A DNA stretch of 64,000 bases from Heliocidaris tuberculata. Lineage: Eukaryota; Echinodermata; Echinoidea; Camarodonta; Echinometridae. The translations under genes were made by a program, and so were the position numbers. The stretch covers positions 8,177,491-8,241,490 of the forward strand of contig CM046845.1 of the NCBI GenBank assembly GCA_025618425.1, written 5' to 3'. The notes below the pieces were generated by a model. The model did not search any database, was not told the origin of the DNA, and was given only the letters and a program-made list of their open reading frames with translations. The first letter of the stretch is position 1. Each line of letters starts with the position of its first letter. Shown piece by piece: positions 51,001 to 57,055 of the stretch.

Positions 51001-53797
51001 TACTCAAGAAACAACATTTTTTGGCATGTGCATGAATCTGCAATGCACAAAATACTTTCAAGCAAAGTGTCACTTTACATGCATGTACACATGCATGTGT
51101 TAACCCTTTCAGGACAAGAATTATTCAAGGGCTAAATTGATCACATTTCGTTCTTCAAATTGGCAACAATAATATTTTTATTTTAGTGCTAGATGGTTCT
51201 AATAGGTGTAATGTCTTTTAGAACAATAAACATGGTTAGTGATTTTATCGATACGTTGAAAAAATTGCCAATTTTGATGAAAAACCATGATTTTGAATCT
51301 CTCAATGTGTTGCCAATTTAAGGATTTTGAAGCTTATTCTCCTTTTTAAAATTCCTGACATCAAACGCAATATGGTCATGTAACAAAAATGGACATAGCA
51401 TGTGCAGAAATTTTTGCTCTTTCTACTCATATATCTGGTATATTTTTTAGAGCTCTGAATCAAAACTTATTAAGCCAAACCACAAAATGTGGTCAATTGT
51501 CTTGAAAGGGTTAAAACTTGAATTTCCTGTCATTTTTCAAATTCTTATCACAAAATGCATAGAGATGAGAATGGACATACATGTACATGTACATGTAAAT
51601 TACCTTTATATTTTATCTTTTCAAAATTTCATCTGTAGAGATGTACATGTAATACATATTCTTTATTTGTTATTTTGCCATTTTTAGAACACTTTGGATT
51701 TATTTTTGCATCATAGCCCAATGATTTTGGGCATGTTATTTCTTTATTATGTTCATATTTTCTAATCTTTGCACATCTGTCCTTCATGAGGTGCATGTAC
51801 TAAAATTTTGGCAGGTAAGAAATCTTTTACATGTATCTGGCACACTGAACAACATTTTAAAACCACATTTATGTCACTTTTCTTCAAAACACATCAATTA
51901 ATTTCTTGGATGGTAGCCATTTATTTCCAGTGTTTTCCAATATAATTTGTTTGAATATTGAAAACCTTTTGTATGCAATATTAAAACAAATATAATTTCA
52001 CTTTCCCAATATAGTTTTATAAATATTTTTACTACCTTTTTCCTGTTTCCTCAATTAAATTCAAAGTACTGTATTCATTAAAAAAAAAATGATGCAAATC
52101 TATGGGGAAAAGTAAATAAAATTGTTCACATTACTTTCCCCACTCATGAGCGATAAAAACAAAAGTCTAAGACCAGACCTTCCAGCTAGATCTTAGGGTA
52201 ATTAACTGAGAAGTGGGTTCAACAAAAGATATTCTATGGTTTTAATAGTTTAATTGCATGACTAAACCAACAGTCTTGATAAGTATTCGTTCAATAGTGG
52301 GTAAGCAAATAAAGAGTTCAAGAACAGTCATTCTATGGTATGTAATTTAACCACAACCTTGTATCATGCTTGGATGTACTCTTGCCTATTTAGATGAGTA
52401 CATGTACATGTATATGTACAGTATATGAGATTATGAGTCACCAAGATTATATGCTTCACTCACATGCAAGCTATCAGTGTCTGTGTGTTTCTCTATGGTT
52501 CAATTGCAAATGTACAGTTCAATACATGTATAGGATAAATGATTGTGGTTGCATTGTTTTCTAGAAAGTATTATCTACACTGTGCCAGCACTTAATCATT
52601 CTAATGTTTCATCATTTCATGTACTGTACATGTTGCTACATACATTTCCATTGCTTCACTACAGTGCCATTGCAAAATCTTTTTTTAATGCAATAATTTT
52701 TTAATGGTTGCATTGTGTCTAAGAAATTACTCCCATACTTAGCACTCAGTCATTTTCAATTTTTATTCAACTTTGAACTGAAGTACATGTAGGCTTAATA
52801 TTCACAGACATCCTATTATTTTACCACAATTTTTAAAAGTAATAAAGCCTACCTATGCTTTACATATTTTTTTTCTCTAAATGATCAAATGTCTGCTTTC
52901 ATCTTAGTCGGTGTTAACACAAAGTAGACTACACTGTATGTAAGTTTGTTGTTGATACTGTTCTAGTTTTGATAACCAATATAAACAAAAATGTCTTTAT
53001 ATTTTGAAACATTAATCAGAGAACTACAATACTGATATAAATCAGCAACTCTAATGGTTTGGTAAGTAATAAACATTGATTTTTAGGTGAAAAGAATTTG
53101 CAATATCCTTTATGCATTCTCATTAACTTAAAGGGCAATCCAACCTTGGTAATAAAATGATTTGTGTGAAAGCAGAAATATAAGAAAAACTGGAAGGTGA
53201 AAAGTTTGAAAGAAATTGGACAAGGACTAAGAAAGTTATGGATGTTTGAAAAATGAGATCACTACATCTATGCGAATCTCAAATTGGCAATTTGGTGAGT
53301 CAATTGTGACACTTTTGTGGACAACTCTCCCATTTGTCGTACACAAAAATATCATTAATTTGCGCTTTTCTTTGAGCTGCTTTTACCCTCGGGGCTGTAC
53401 TCAAAAATATATTGGAGATAGCATATTTTATAGGTCTTCATGTACAAAAAGATCCTACTGAGTAACGCATTTTGAAAATAAGTGACATTTTAGTCATTTT
53501 ATGTGTTCGAGCGAATGGGGGAGTTGTCCACAGCTACATCACAGTGACATTACCTATTCGGCCAATTTGAAATTCCCATAAGCATAGTGATTACAACTTT
53601 CAAAAATTCATAATGTTCTTATTGCTTGTCCGATTTCGTTCAAACTTTCACCAATCTGCTTCTCTGCTTTTTCCTCTTTCTTTCAAAGCAACTTGCTATT
53701 AAGGTGGGATTTCGCTTTAAAGAAACTACTTAAACTTTTTGAATGTATCAAATATAGATTTTATTTCACTTACCGCTGCACCGGTGTAGGCAGGCAT
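839..53797 (-). CDS. SEPTIN7: Septin-7-group GTPase, 5' six coding exons (gene continues left of window)
   Basis: Six exons on the minus strand join in frame: 53797-53774, 47986-47881, 22113-22007, 4356-4256, 2985-2851 and 956-839. They give 197 residues of a septin, a filament-forming GTP-binding cytoskeletal protein that assembles into hetero-oligomers at the cell cortex and cytokinetic furrow. Visible motifs are [20 protein letters not shown] (polybasic region, residues 16-35), the P-loop GESGLGKS (44-51), [11 protein letters not shown] in the switch I region, DTPGFGD (100-106), YFIAPSGHG before the G4 region, and AKAD (181-184). The [12 protein letters not shown] and DNSNCW segments resemble vertebrate septin 7 more than septin 2. 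All junctions are GT-AG. Septin 7 proteins are usually a little over 400 residues, so the septin unique element and C-terminal coiled coil are missing here. Family assignment is very secure; the septin-7 subgroup is likely. Confidence 0.95.
968..1500. repeat. GA-rich low-complexity tract with (GA)n core
   Basis: A purine-rich region with an uninterrupted (GA)n core at about 1178-1255 that is broken by a run of about ten G. Long open frames across it on both strands (Ser/Leu-rich or Glu/Arg-rich) are artefacts of the repeat. Confidence 0.95.
2475..2840 (-). repeat. Four tandem partial copies of septin exon 5 plus its splice donor
   Basis: Four units start on the plus strand at 2475, 2568, 2661 and 2749 (lengths 93, 93, 88 and 92 bp); the real exon forms the fifth unit, whose match starts at 2841. 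Each unit, read on the minus strand, contains the 3' part of exon 5, the donor GTAGGTAC and the first few intron bases. The copy at 2475 reads [20 protein letters not shown] without a stop. The copy at 2568 reads [20 protein letters not shown] and is also open. The copies at 2661 and 2749 contain stop codons or a small indel. None has a clear pyrimidine-rich acceptor, so they look like exon relics, although cryptic splicing is possible. Confidence 0.93.
2851..2985 (-). CDS. SEPTIN7: Septin exon 5: middle of G domain (WSPILDHID ... FIAPSGHG)
   Basis: This 135-bp exon completes Cys113 and encodes residues 114-157 plus two bases of Gly158: [20 protein letters not shown], then [10 protein letters not shown] and [15 protein letters not shown]. 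Acceptor aaatgcag|TTG, donor CATGG|gtaggt. The first codons of the intron give GGG TAG in frame, so retention of this intron would truncate the protein at once. About 80 nt of its 3' end plus the donor is tandemly duplicated in the downstream intron. Confidence 0.97.
2986..4255 (-). other. Septin intron 4
   Basis: This 1.27-kb AT-rich intron carries a poly-G run of 17 at about 4221-4237, close to the exon 4 donor. No mobile element or gene was recognised. Confidence 0.85.
4256..4356 (-). CDS. SEPTIN7: Septin exon 4: switch II (DTPGFGD)
   Basis: This 101-bp exon encodes residues 80-112 plus two bases of Cys113: [20 protein letters not shown], then DTPGFGD and QVDNSN. Acceptor ctttgcag|GTT, donor AATTG|gtaaca. 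The G3 motif DTPG is intact. A long poly-G tract (4221-4237) lies about 20 bp inside the next intron. Confidence 0.98.
6190..6430. repeat. (GAA/GAG)n followed by (GAT)n microsatellite
   Basis: GAA/GAG triplets at 6200-6245 are followed by imperfect GAT/ATG triplets at 6248-6270 and 6336-6424. Poly-Ser and poly-Ile open frames on the minus strand come from this repeat. Confidence 0.95.
7238..7566. mobile_element. MITE, GGCCAAATAAAA termini, TAA target duplication
   Basis: The ends are inverted repeats: GGCCAAATAAAAATCATTCC on the left, and the reverse complement of the right end reads GGCCAAGTAAAATTGCTTCC. Both continue with TAGTTTCTCGTC. TAA lies on both sides (7235-7237 and 7567-7569). A 3-bp TAA duplication is the PIF/Harbinger signature. 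There is no transposase, so it is non-autonomous. Confidence 0.85.
9529..9927. mobile_element. TTAA-type MITE with GTTGAGTTCT termini, copy 1
   Basis: About 400 bp with inverted terminal motif GTTGAGTTCT near 9548 and, on the opposite strand, at about 9906-9916. The right edge reads AACTTTATCTTTAA. A diverged copy in opposite orientation is at 46120-46516. The left boundary is less certain. Confidence 0.65.
10401..10892 (-). mobile_element. MITE family M1, copy A
   Basis: About 490 bp bounded by TTAA, with terminal repeats around GATTGATTAACTTTG on both ends. The AT-rich arms enclose a GC-rich, CpG-containing core of about 230 bp that includes GAGCGGGTTTCCAGCCCG and AGAGCGAGGTATGCC. It is in reverse orientation relative to copies B and C and is the most diverged of the four. 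Confidence 0.92.
11321..11410. repeat. (GT)n and G-rich tract
   Basis: A TG dinucleotide run at 11321-11352 is followed by poly-T and a G-rich stretch to about 11410. Confidence 0.9.
12914..12958. repeat. (AAAAC)n microsatellite
   Basis: Repeated AAAAC/AAACA units run into an A-rich segment. Confidence 0.92.
13440..13640. mobile_element. Small MITE inserted in a (TA)n microsatellite
   Basis: (TA)n at about 13440-13465 and (TA)n at 13619-13638 flank a 150-bp segment with inverted ends: left ATTCCGGCGTTTAGGGGAAT, right (reverse complement) TTTCCTACGTTAGGGGGAAT. This fits a transposon that targets TA and landed in a TA array. A poly-G run of about 15 follows at 13645-13659. Confidence 0.75.
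14620..15110. repeat. CT-rich low-complexity tract with (CT)n and poly-C
   Basis: Pyrimidine-rich sequence with a (CT)n core at about 14800-14835 and a poly-C run at about 15090-15107. The long Ser/Leu/Pro open frames are artefacts of the composition. Confidence 0.95.
16081..16413. mobile_element. CpG-rich MITE with GTTCTCATTAC termini
   Basis: Terminal inverted repeats: left GACCCTGTTCTCATTACGAG; the right end as reverse complement is GACCCCGTTCTCATTACAAG. The inside repeats GATCGCGCTATC-like words in both orientations, an unusual CpG density for this window. A 60-residue frame inside is spurious. Confidence 0.85.
16508..17400 (+). mobile_element. MITE family M4 copy 1, interrupted by a foldback element
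   Basis: Begins near GTCAGGTTCACACGATGGGA and ends near ACCACACGTCCTGTATGAA, with many AACTTTAAGTT and TTGTAGTT words inside. The region 16605-17000 is a separate nested insertion. Without it the element is about 490 bp. An inverted copy is at 39793-40257. Exact ends are approximate. Confidence 0.75.
16605..17000. mobile_element. 396-bp foldback (palindromic) element nested in M4
   Basis: Two near-perfect inverted arms of about 190 bp (16605-16794 and 16811-17000) around a 16-bp loop. The termini are GGCCGGAATTCACAAAGGAG and its complement. TTT flanks both sides (16602-16604 and 17001-17003), and the other M4 copy has the uninterrupted ACTTTAAG, so the target duplication is 3 bp. GGCC ends with a 3-bp duplication suggest the PIF/Harbinger superfamily; that is inference. 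Confidence 0.92.
17765..18100. repeat. (GAT)n microsatellite with higher-order structure
   Basis: ATG/GAT triplets are interrupted regularly by a GCTAATGACGATGATGATGA block at about 17828, 17902 and 17955, with a diverged block near 18027. Long poly-Met (plus) and poly-Ser (minus) frames are artefacts. Confidence 0.95.
22007..22113 (-). CDS. SEPTIN7: Septin exon 3: P-loop (G1)
   Basis: This 107-bp exon encodes residues 44-79. It completes the GTP-binding P-loop GESGLGKS and continues with [12 protein letters not shown] and [12 protein letters not shown]. Acceptor ctttcag|GTG, donor AAG|gtatta. The Lys-Ser of the P-loop are the nucleotide phosphate and magnesium ligands. A threonine is present in the KKTV segment, where hydrolysing septins carry a threonine in switch I; that equivalence is from family knowledge. 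It is isolated by introns of 25.8 kb upstream and 17.6 kb downstream. Confidence 0.98.
23654..23836. mobile_element. Probable pogo/Tigger-like MITE
   Basis: The ends are roughly inverted: left TAGTGCAAACTCACTGTAAC, right (reverse complement) GTACAGTGGAAACTTGTTAC. It lies in TA-rich flanks and has internal TTATATCGG and TTGTTATA words. These termini resemble pogo/Tigger-type elements of the Tc1/mariner group, from general knowledge of such ends. Confidence 0.55.
23884..24373 (+). mobile_element. MITE family M1, copy B
   Basis: This is the reference orientation: TTAA, then AGGCATTGATTAACTTTGCC at the left and CACAAAGTTAATCAATCACT plus TTAA at the right. It carries the same GC-rich core. No transposase ORF is present. 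Confidence 0.93.
25655..25850. repeat. (TA)n plus CT-rich microsatellites
   Basis: A TA run at about 25661-25686 is followed by CT, TTTC and poly-C rich sequence. Short open frames across it are spurious. Confidence 0.9.
27970..27993. repeat. Poly-G run (24 G)
   Basis: The longest homopolymer G in the window. Others of 12-18 lie near 4221, 13645, 21372, 35211 and 46771. Exact lengths are prone to sequencing error. Confidence 0.9.
28566..28664 (+). repeat. G-rich minisatellite with quadruplex potential
   Basis: Repeated GGGCAGGGGA and GGGAGGGGATGG blocks give many closely spaced runs of three or more G on the plus strand, which is the non-template strand for plus-strand transcription and the template strand for the septin gene. 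Confidence 0.85.
29525..29770 (+). mobile_element. tRNA-derived SINE
   Basis: The head resembles a tRNA: an A-box-like AGTGGTTCAATCA (about 29541-29553), an anticodon-arm-like CTTGACTTTTAATAAGT with TTT in the loop (lysine-like), and a B-box-like GGATCAAATCC (29584-29594). The body continues with TCCTTAGGCAAGGCATTTTA and CTCACTCAATCCAGGTGTA, a layout common in deuterostome and mollusc SINEs. It is diverged, so probably inactive. The 3' boundary is uncertain. Confidence 0.75.
31366..31641. repeat. Diverged 100-bp tandem repeat, about 2.75 units
   Basis: Units end with GGAGATCCCAT or a variant at about 31440, 31540 and 31640. They share AGCGACCACAAT and ATACAATGATCTCAT segments. Confidence 0.8.
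33001..33012. promoter_or_regulatory. Perfect NRF1-type palindrome TGCGCATGCGCA
   Basis: An exact match to the nuclear respiratory factor 1 consensus, lying in intron 2 and flanked by ATGAATAT words. A motif match only. There is no CpG island around it. Confidence 0.4.
33466..33967. mobile_element. MITE with 41-bp TIRs (AGGTGTGTCTTCATCAGAA)
   Basis: Left end AGGTGTGTCTTCATCAGAAT; right end as reverse complement AGGTGCGTCTTCATCAGAAC. Both continue with a GTTCTGCTCTAGCCCGCT-type segment. Subterminal words AGCGGGCTAGAGCAG recur at about 33776, 33871 and 33934. No transposase is present. Confidence 0.9.
34738..34878. mobile_element. Short MITE with GTTTCAT termini
   Basis: A 141-bp element. Left GGGCGTTTCATCAAGTGTCT; right as reverse complement GGGTCCTGTTTCATAAAACT, both followed by TTGTC-type sequence. 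The internal hairpin GTCGGTCATTTTTACCGAC (34761-34779) lies near the left end. Confidence 0.78.
35556..36303 (+). mobile_element. Harbinger-type element with TAA target duplication
   Basis: A 748-bp element with terminal repeats GGGTGCGTTTATG (left) and GGGTGTGTTTATG (right, reverse complement), flanked by TAA at 35553-35555 and 36304-36306. A Myb/SANT-like reading frame lies inside. Harbinger elements encode a transposase and a separate Myb/SANT-like protein; only the second leaves a trace here. Confidence 0.87.
35879..36082 (+). pseudogene. Broken Myb/SANT-like domain protein of a Harbinger element
   Basis: 68 codons open at ATG 35879 with one internal TGA at codon 20 where such proteins carry tryptophan (TGG to TGA). 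Around it read [11 protein letters not shown] and [20 protein letters not shown], then KLADQLIGG. The pattern E-x-x-x-L-L-x-x-W, then Q-x-x-L then RN-x-x-[IV]-Y-x-x-[IL]-A matches the Myb/SANT-like domain that accompanies PIF/Harbinger transposases. The C-terminal part is lost. The family call is from pattern recognition. Confidence 0.72.
36984..37002 (-). mobile_element. Solitary transposon terminus (CAGGGGCGGATCCAGGAT)
   Basis: Read on the minus strand this is CAGGGGCGGATCCAGGATT followed by a poly-G tract. It resembles a widespread hAT-like terminal sequence beginning CAGGG. No opposite end was identified with confidence, so this is probably a fragment that extends left to about 36900. Confidence 0.5.
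37741..38286. mobile_element. Long palindromic TTAA-type MITE, split by M1 copy C
   Basis: Inverted arms: the left arm (from about 37771 to 38000) pairs with 38075-38286, for example CTCAATTTACTTTCTATGGC versus GCCATAGAAAGTAAATTGAG. The left end begins TTAAAGAAGAATGAAG. The outermost right arm continues weakly after M1 at 38775-38795. Confidence 0.85.
38287..38774 (+). mobile_element. MITE family M1, copy C (nested in a palindromic element)
   Basis: Nearly identical to copy B. The insertion interrupts the right arm of the palindromic element at 37741-38286. The intact left arm supplies the empty site (CAATTTTAATGAAAAG), and TTAA is duplicated on both sides of the insertion. Confidence 0.93.
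39793..40257 (-). mobile_element. MITE family M4, copy 2 (uninterrupted)
   Basis: Reverse-orientation homologue of 16508-17400 without the foldback insertion. It ends in CCCATAGTGTGAACCTGAC on the right and begins near TACGTTCATACGGG on the left. Confidence 0.78.
40477..40850. repeat. Diverged direct repeat with POU octamers
   Basis: Two related segments (about 40477-40660 and 40677-40850) share ATAAATG..ATGCAAATGAT, a GGACCTGTRA block, and GTCCATSAGGYCATC plus GTGTCAG. ATGCAAAT also occurs at 40372-40379, 40484-40491 and 40683-40690. Confidence 0.6.
41691..42641. repeat. Tandem duplication interrupted by M1 copy D
   Basis: Unit 1 (41691-41899, resuming at 42384-42402) and unit 2 (42403-42641) share TAGGCCTGTACACTRTAGTT, TTGGACCATAACAAGGAAAT and GAGAGCCAAATTAGGGGCCT. 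The MITE sits only in unit 1. Confidence 0.93.
41896..42383 (-). mobile_element. MITE family M1, copy D (in a tandem duplication)
   Basis: Reverse-orientation copy inserted in TACAT-TTAA-TGACGTTC. The second unit of the flanking tandem duplication keeps the uninterrupted site TACATTTAATGACGTTC at about 42618-42633, which shows that the target duplication is exactly TTAA. Confidence 0.95.
42740..43331 (+). mobile_element. TTAA-type long MITE family M2, copy 1
   Basis: 592 bp from TTAAAGGGAAATCCAACCTT to AAGGTTGGATTGCCCTTTAA, with partial long inverted repeats (GAAAGTTATG and CATAACTTTC segments on the two sides). Homologous in inverted orientation to 53128-53720. Confidence 0.9.
46120..46516. 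mobile_element. TTAA-type MITE with GTTGAGTTCT termini, copy 2
   Basis: This is the inverted counterpart of 9529-9927, starting TTAAAGATAAAGTTGAGTTC and ending near AAGAACTCAACCTTCTC. Similarity runs through most of the length, including segments around GACATTTCTTC and GGTTGATCATGTC. The right boundary is approximate. Confidence 0.65.
46834..46985. repeat. Perfect 76-bp tandem duplication
   Basis: Two adjacent copies, 46834-46909 and 46910-46985, beginning TTCCATGATAATCTGGACAT and ending GTGACTCAGCCA, without visible mismatch. Confidence 0.97.
47881..47986 (-). CDS. SEPTIN7: Septin exon 2: polybasic region and start of G domain
   Basis: This 106-bp exon encodes residues 9-43 plus the first base of Gly44, beginning [12 protein letters not shown] and ending FTLMVV. 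The acceptor is ...aaacag|AAT and the donor GTCG|gtaagt. It holds the polybasic stretch RRSVKRG, which in septins contributes to phosphoinositide binding and the NC interface. The first glycine codon of the P-loop is split by the following intron, which is 25.8 kb long. Confidence 0.97.
48339..48817. mobile_element. TTAA-type MITE carrying a nested retroelement-like tail
   Basis: Bounded by TTAAAGGGAAAGTCCTCAAT and CTTGGAGTTCCCTTTAA. The segment from about 48462 begins ATTCAATTCAATTCAAATTT and does not match other MITEs of the group. Short ATTCA repeats of this type often mark LINE 3' ends, so a truncated retroelement insertion is likely but unproven. Confidence 0.7.
49456..49689. mobile_element. 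MITE with AATAAGCCAGTTC termini
   Basis: 234 bp. Left AATAAGCCAGTTCCTAATTA; right as reverse complement AATAAGCCAGTTCGTAAAAT. TACAAATGACC recurs inside at about 49483 and 49629. Confidence 0.8.
51100..51514. mobile_element. piggyBac-type MITE, copy 1
   Basis: 415 bp. Left TTAACCCTTTCAGGACAAG; right as reverse complement TTAACCCTTTCAAGACAATT. TTAA target plus CCC termini are the piggyBac superfamily hallmark. No transposase. Confidence 0.88.
53128..53720 (-). mobile_element. TTAA-type long MITE family M2, copy 2
   Basis: 593 bp, starting TTAAAGGGCAATCCAACCTT. Reads as the reverse complement of the copy at 42740 with scattered substitutions. It lies in intron 1 about 50 bp from the exon 1 donor. 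Confidence 0.9.
53774..53797 (-). CDS. SEPTIN7: Septin exon 1, coding part (MPAYTGAA)
   Basis: The putative start ATG is at 53797-53795, followed by seven codons and a strong donor (GCG|gtaagt). The exon ends in phase 0, which fits the phase 0 start of exon 2. A TAA stop lies in frame 45 nt upstream (53842-53840), so if the exon continues 5' this is the first usable ATG in frame. The N-terminus of septin 7 is short and poorly conserved, so homology cannot confirm these eight residues. The phase match, donor quality and upstream stop are the support. The 5' UTR boundary is unknown. Confidence 0.75.
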
Positions 53798-54420
53798 AAT
53801 GATGCATCCAGGGTGTGATGGTAGGACCAAGATGAATAGTTAAATCCACATAAGAACCAGAGTAATCAGAGACGACGCAGGATGAATCCAAGAGATATCG
53901 AACGGAAGAGAGAGAAAAAATTCAAATCATCAATTCAGTTGAAAGTTTGTACAACATGAAGCTTTCAGTTTCATGCAGATATCACATGTATGTAAGAGTC
54001 AGATTTTAGTTGGTATACAAAAGCCTAATAAAATTCAGTTAATGCCAATCCCCTATAAAAGGACCCGGTGAATGTGACATCTCCACACGCACGTAGAAAC
54101 TTGTCGTAACATTTGCCTGCTTGTTCACATCGAGACTTCCTGATACCAAGTGAACGAGTGAGATCGATGGCTAGGATGTGAAGTGGATTTAGTGAAGTCA
54201 CGCATGCAGTGCAAACGATGGGTTGAGAGAAAGGGAGAGCTCTGAGCTGATGTACATTGCGCATGTAGCTACTCAGCTCAGTTTCCTGCCCAACTCACAG
54301 ACCGGAGCTAAAGTCAGGAAGTCAGGGTAGCGTGAAGTGCTACCCACCCCGGGGTGAGTGAGTGACAACAGCCTAGGCACAGCACAGAGGTGGGCGGGGC
54401 ACTGTATTTTAACCACTACG
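53798..54420 (-). promoter_or_regulatory. Putative septin 5' UTR and proximal promoter
   Basis: Upstream of the exon 1 ATG the sequence becomes richer in CpG and GC (about 54030-54420). It contains CAGGAAGT (ETS-like, about 54316), a partial NRF1-like TTGCGCATG (about 54257), and CTTTTATAG on the minus strand near 54056 that could act as a TATA-like element. The start site is not determinable from sequence alone. A 79-residue frame at 54025-54264 is not recognised. Confidence 0.45.
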
Positions 54421-55964
54421 CATTCTTTCATTCTGGGTCTACTACGGTTTGCCTTCTTACACTATAAACTTGTGCAGTGGCCTAGATCAGACTAACAGAG
54501 AAAAATCAGGCATAGAAGGACTGAAATGAGTAGACTAAATATAAGTGGTTCTAGTTTTGTTCAGTTATGATCTAAAACAAATTTTTGTGGTTGGGTCACA
54601 GAGTGGCATAGCAGGGTTTCAGTCATGCCAAAGCTGGAATTGCAACACTTTTATTTTCAGTAATACGTACACATGTATGAAGGAACAAGAATTATAATCA
54701 TCTTTGATATGATCAAACACAGCGGCTTTGAATAACATGCACTGTAACATGTTCATGAGCATGTGTACAGACCCCCAAAGCCAGAAAAGGTTATATAAGC
54801 AATGGAACATAATTTATATCATATCCATTCATTTAACTCTCCTACAAGAATAAATTTGGTAGTTATTTCCAAGGGCCACTTTCAAGCCAAACCTTAGAAC
54901 TGACATGATATGGGCATTCTTTTTTCTTTTTCTTTTTTTTTTTCCATTTGTGAGGGCTCTTGATAGAATAGGGGCCTGGGTATGCAATCTCATAACGAGC
55001 CCCCGTCTATTTTTTTTATTCTCCTTCAATCCTTTCCTAATTTGCTCAGTACACAGGAGTGAAACAGGAAAGTCGAGGAGGTTGCAAGATCCATGCCAAC
55101 ATAAAAGGTCTGTGATTTAAGACCCTTTAAGCTAGCTTTTGTGTGTACCAGCTAGCATCTGAAAGAATGGGGTGCCCTGTGTAAGAATACCCAAAAGGGA
55201 TTTTGTGGCGGACATTGTAGTAGAGGACAATAGCAAAGTGATTTCCCAATCCCATAATAGCTAACAGATATGGGCCTGGGCTTTGTGGGGCAGATAGCAG
55301 GGGTTGCAGTTACTGAATGAGTTGTAGTTACTGAAACTTCCATTCATCTGCACTGAATTCAGATTTCATATTATGGCTACTACAGCTACTACTGGGAGTT
55401 GAGGGAGGGGCGGCAGTTCAGCATGCTTTTATTATGAAGGGACAGGGGCAATGAAGTACTGGCAGTTTTATGACTATGAAGATGTGAAACCACATAATAA
55501 AAGACTTGGGTGATTCAGGCTGGAGTTGAGGGAAGGCTAAAACCAGTATAATTCAGGGAAAGGCAACAAAATACTAACAGTAGTGCACTTTGTTGCATTT
55601 TTTAATCACTTGAAAGAAGTAAAACTAAATTAATAAAATGTTACTAGTTTTACTACTTTAGCAACTGCAGTTGTACATGGACTAGTTTGGGGAGGGGTAA
55701 TAGCAGTGTATAGTAGGGAGGGGCAACAGAAATACCGACATTGTACTGATATTGACAATATACTTGAGTAAAAGTGAAAGCAAATGAAAAGATGTCCCAT
55801 TGCTTTTCTTCTTTCAAATGTTGTCATCTTCTGTGAATAGGGATTACACATCTGAACGAATCATATTTACTGTAAACTATATTCCAAGCAATAGGTTATG
55901 GAACTTGCAGTTTAAATTACAATTTGTTCACAAGAGCTCTTTTGGGATTTGCCATTTTGCCTAA

Positions 55965-56416
55965 TTAAAAGGAAAGTCCACCCTGATATCAACTTGGTTT
56001 TAAAAGAAGCAGGAAAATCAAAGAAAAAGAGCGGTGAAAGTTTGAGCAAAATCTTGCGAGCTCATCTCCCATTTGCACTGTACTTCTTCTCTAAAGAAAA
56101 TATTCAATCATACATGTACATGCACCTTATAACAATTTCGCATATGTTTTTACACAAAACCTGTATGAAACAAATCTATTCCTTCATCAAAAACTCAGAA
56201 AATGAAAATTTATGAGATTTTCCACACTGAGCAAATGGGAGAGGAGCTCGCAAGATACGTCATGGAGTTGCCAATTTGTGTTTGCTTGATTACAACTTCA
56301 AAATTCATAACTTTCTTATTTCTTATGGAATTTTGCTCAAACTTTCATTGATATGTTTCTTTAATTTTTCTGCTTCTTTTAATACCAACTTAATACCAGG
56401 TGGACTTTCCCTTTAA
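55965..56416. mobile_element. TTAA-type MITE related to M2
   Basis: About 450 bp: TTAAAAGGAAAGTCCACCCT at the left, and AGGTGGACTTTCCCTTTAA at the right. Internal arms contain GGGAGAGGAGCTCGCAAGAT paired with ATCTTGCGAGCTCATCTCCC-type sequence. Confidence 0.88.
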
Positions 56417-57055
56417 GTTTTCACCAAAGAAATCAAATTTTCAGTTTTACAGAAAATATCTACAGTTTCAAGCGATCCTGTATTAGTTTGAGAGCTTTCC
56501 AAAGCTGAATTGCTCACAACTTCAGTGTATTTTTTGCTATAAGTAAGGGGCAATACATACTTAAATATATACATATACACTGTAGGATTTTGGGGAGGGA
56601 CTTCAATTGCATGAATGCACATCTATACTTTGAGAGAAAGTGATACCAGTTGAAATGTAATTGTTGTACTACATGTACTTTATTCTTTCAAGTGTTGTCA
56701 TTTTCTGTGCACAGGAGCAATGGTTTCCCCATTTAGTTTTTAGATTTCAGGAACTCTTGAGAAATTAAAATGTTATTTACAGGCCTACATACATGTACAT
56801 GTATACCTCAACAAATTTGAGTTTGTAGGATAAAGAGCTTCATGAATTTCCATACATATTCATAAAAATGAAGACAATCTCCCAAACTAAGAAAGAAGAA
56901 ATAAACAGGTATAAATTGATAACCTAGCAATGATTAAAATTCTTAAATAAATATGACTCACTGCCCCACTTGTAGATTCTTTCATTTCTCCCATTTCATA
57001 CTGATCAAGCTCAGACATCTTAGATTTTCTATCTGACATGTACAACAACTACAAT

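Larger units (their letters stand above)
47987..53773 (-). other. Septin intron 1 (5.8 kb)
   Basis: Holds the MITEs at 48339, 49456, 51100 and 53128. The stretches 48818-49455, 49690-51099 and 51515-53127 are AT-rich with TACATGTA words and show nothing else recognised. Confidence 0.75.
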
